Shown one piece after another: positions 5,176-5,492 of a stretch of 5,492 nt of DNA. The translations under genes were made by a program, and so were the position numbers. Position 1 is the first letter of the stretch. The number at the start of each line of letters is the position of its first letter. This stretch comes from Moraxellaceae bacterium (lineage in GTDB: Bacteria > Pseudomonadota > Gammaproteobacteria > Pseudomonadales > Moraxellaceae). The notes below the pieces were generated by a model that was not told the origin of the DNA, did no database searches, and saw nothing but the letters and a program-made list of their open reading frames with translations. Where the stretch lies: assembly GCA_030146505.1 (NCBI GenBank), contig JASLCO010000034.1, positions 1-5,492 of the forward strand, in the 5' to 3' direction.

Positions 5176-5492
5176 TTTTCGGCTCCTGTTGCCATGCCAG
5201 CGAATCTCGCGGTGTAGCTGTCCAGGCGTTCCAGGCATTGCGTCCAGCCACCGTTATCCATTTCGCGCATTTCCGCATCGGCAAAGCCGCTTTCATGGAA
5301 GGTGAGCAGGGTGCGTCCACCCGGTGCTTCTTCCAGTGTGACAGTGACCCGCATTTCCACACGCGGTTTGTCGTCCTTGTCCCATTGAAAGCTGAAGACC
5401 AGTTTTTCTGGTGCACTGATTTCGTGGTAGACGCCATGCATCCAATAGTCCTCGCCTTCAGGTGAGCGTATGCAGATACGCCACGCGCCGCC
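5172..5492 (-). CDS. AHSA1-type SRPBCC domain protein (first of the cluster), 5' part beyond window
   Basis: The frame is open to the right edge, so at least 106 residues are visible and the N-terminus is missing. The ATG at 5441 is internal: the residues before it, GGAWRICIRSPEGEDYW, are the expected central strands of an AHSA1 domain (usual form GG-WR-V-RSPDG-EYW). Then come GVYHEISAPEKLVFSFQW, VTVTLEEAPGGRTLLTFHESGF and the C-terminal helix NGGWTQCLERLDSYTARF. The missing segment should be about 45-55 residues containing the WW-GP-type helix. Its TGA overlaps the ATG of the next AHSA1 gene by 4 bp. In genomes with such tandem AHSA1 genes, an ArsR-family repressor is often the next gene upstream. 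That is an expectation only, because the region is not in this window. Confidence 0.92.
   Translation of the reverse strand, partial: GGAWRICIRSPEGEDYWMHGVYHEISAPEKLVFSFQWDKDDKPRVEMRVTVTLEEAPGGRTLLTFHESGFADAEMREMDNGGWTQCLERLDSYTARFAGMATGAEK

Overview
This is a chromosomal stretch from a moderately GC-rich proteobacterium. The DinB C-terminus, the DUF3820 protein and the twin-CBS protein look most like beta- or gammaproteobacterial versions, but the order cannot be fixed from sequence reading alone. Only the truncated gene at the left edge lies on the plus strand. Every other gene lies on the minus strand and reads from right to left.

Left part (1-1199): the 3' end of dinB (DNA polymerase IV) faces a small DUF3820 gene. 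The 84-bp gap between these convergent genes is almost filled by a nested palindrome (429-500) that resembles a REP/BIME-type element. Upstream of the DUF3820 gene, on the same strand, is a compact two-CBS-domain protein. A perfect 8-bp inverted repeat overlaps its stop codon.

Middle (1200-1623): there is no intact gene. On the minus strand, 1265-1492 encodes the decayed C-terminal end of a LysR-type regulator, with one in-frame stop and a scrambled middle. About 120 bp of AT-rich DNA without visible genes follows.

Right part (1624-5492): a tight run of six minus-strand genes. In transcription order they are an AHSA1-type SRPBCC protein (cut by the window edge), a second AHSA1-type SRPBCC protein, a 14-TM DHA2-family drug:proton antiporter, a stand-alone GyrI-like ligand-binding protein, a membrane-anchored SRPBCC protein, and a third AHSA1-type SRPBCC protein. 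Two junctions are 4-bp ATGA overlaps and the other gaps are 15-53 bp, so this is very probably one operon. It combines one export pump with five small soluble or membrane-tethered proteins from two hydrophobic-ligand-binding folds. I infer a role in binding and expelling, or sensing, small lipophilic or toxic compounds. The substrate is unknown, and the promoter and any regulator lie beyond the right edge.
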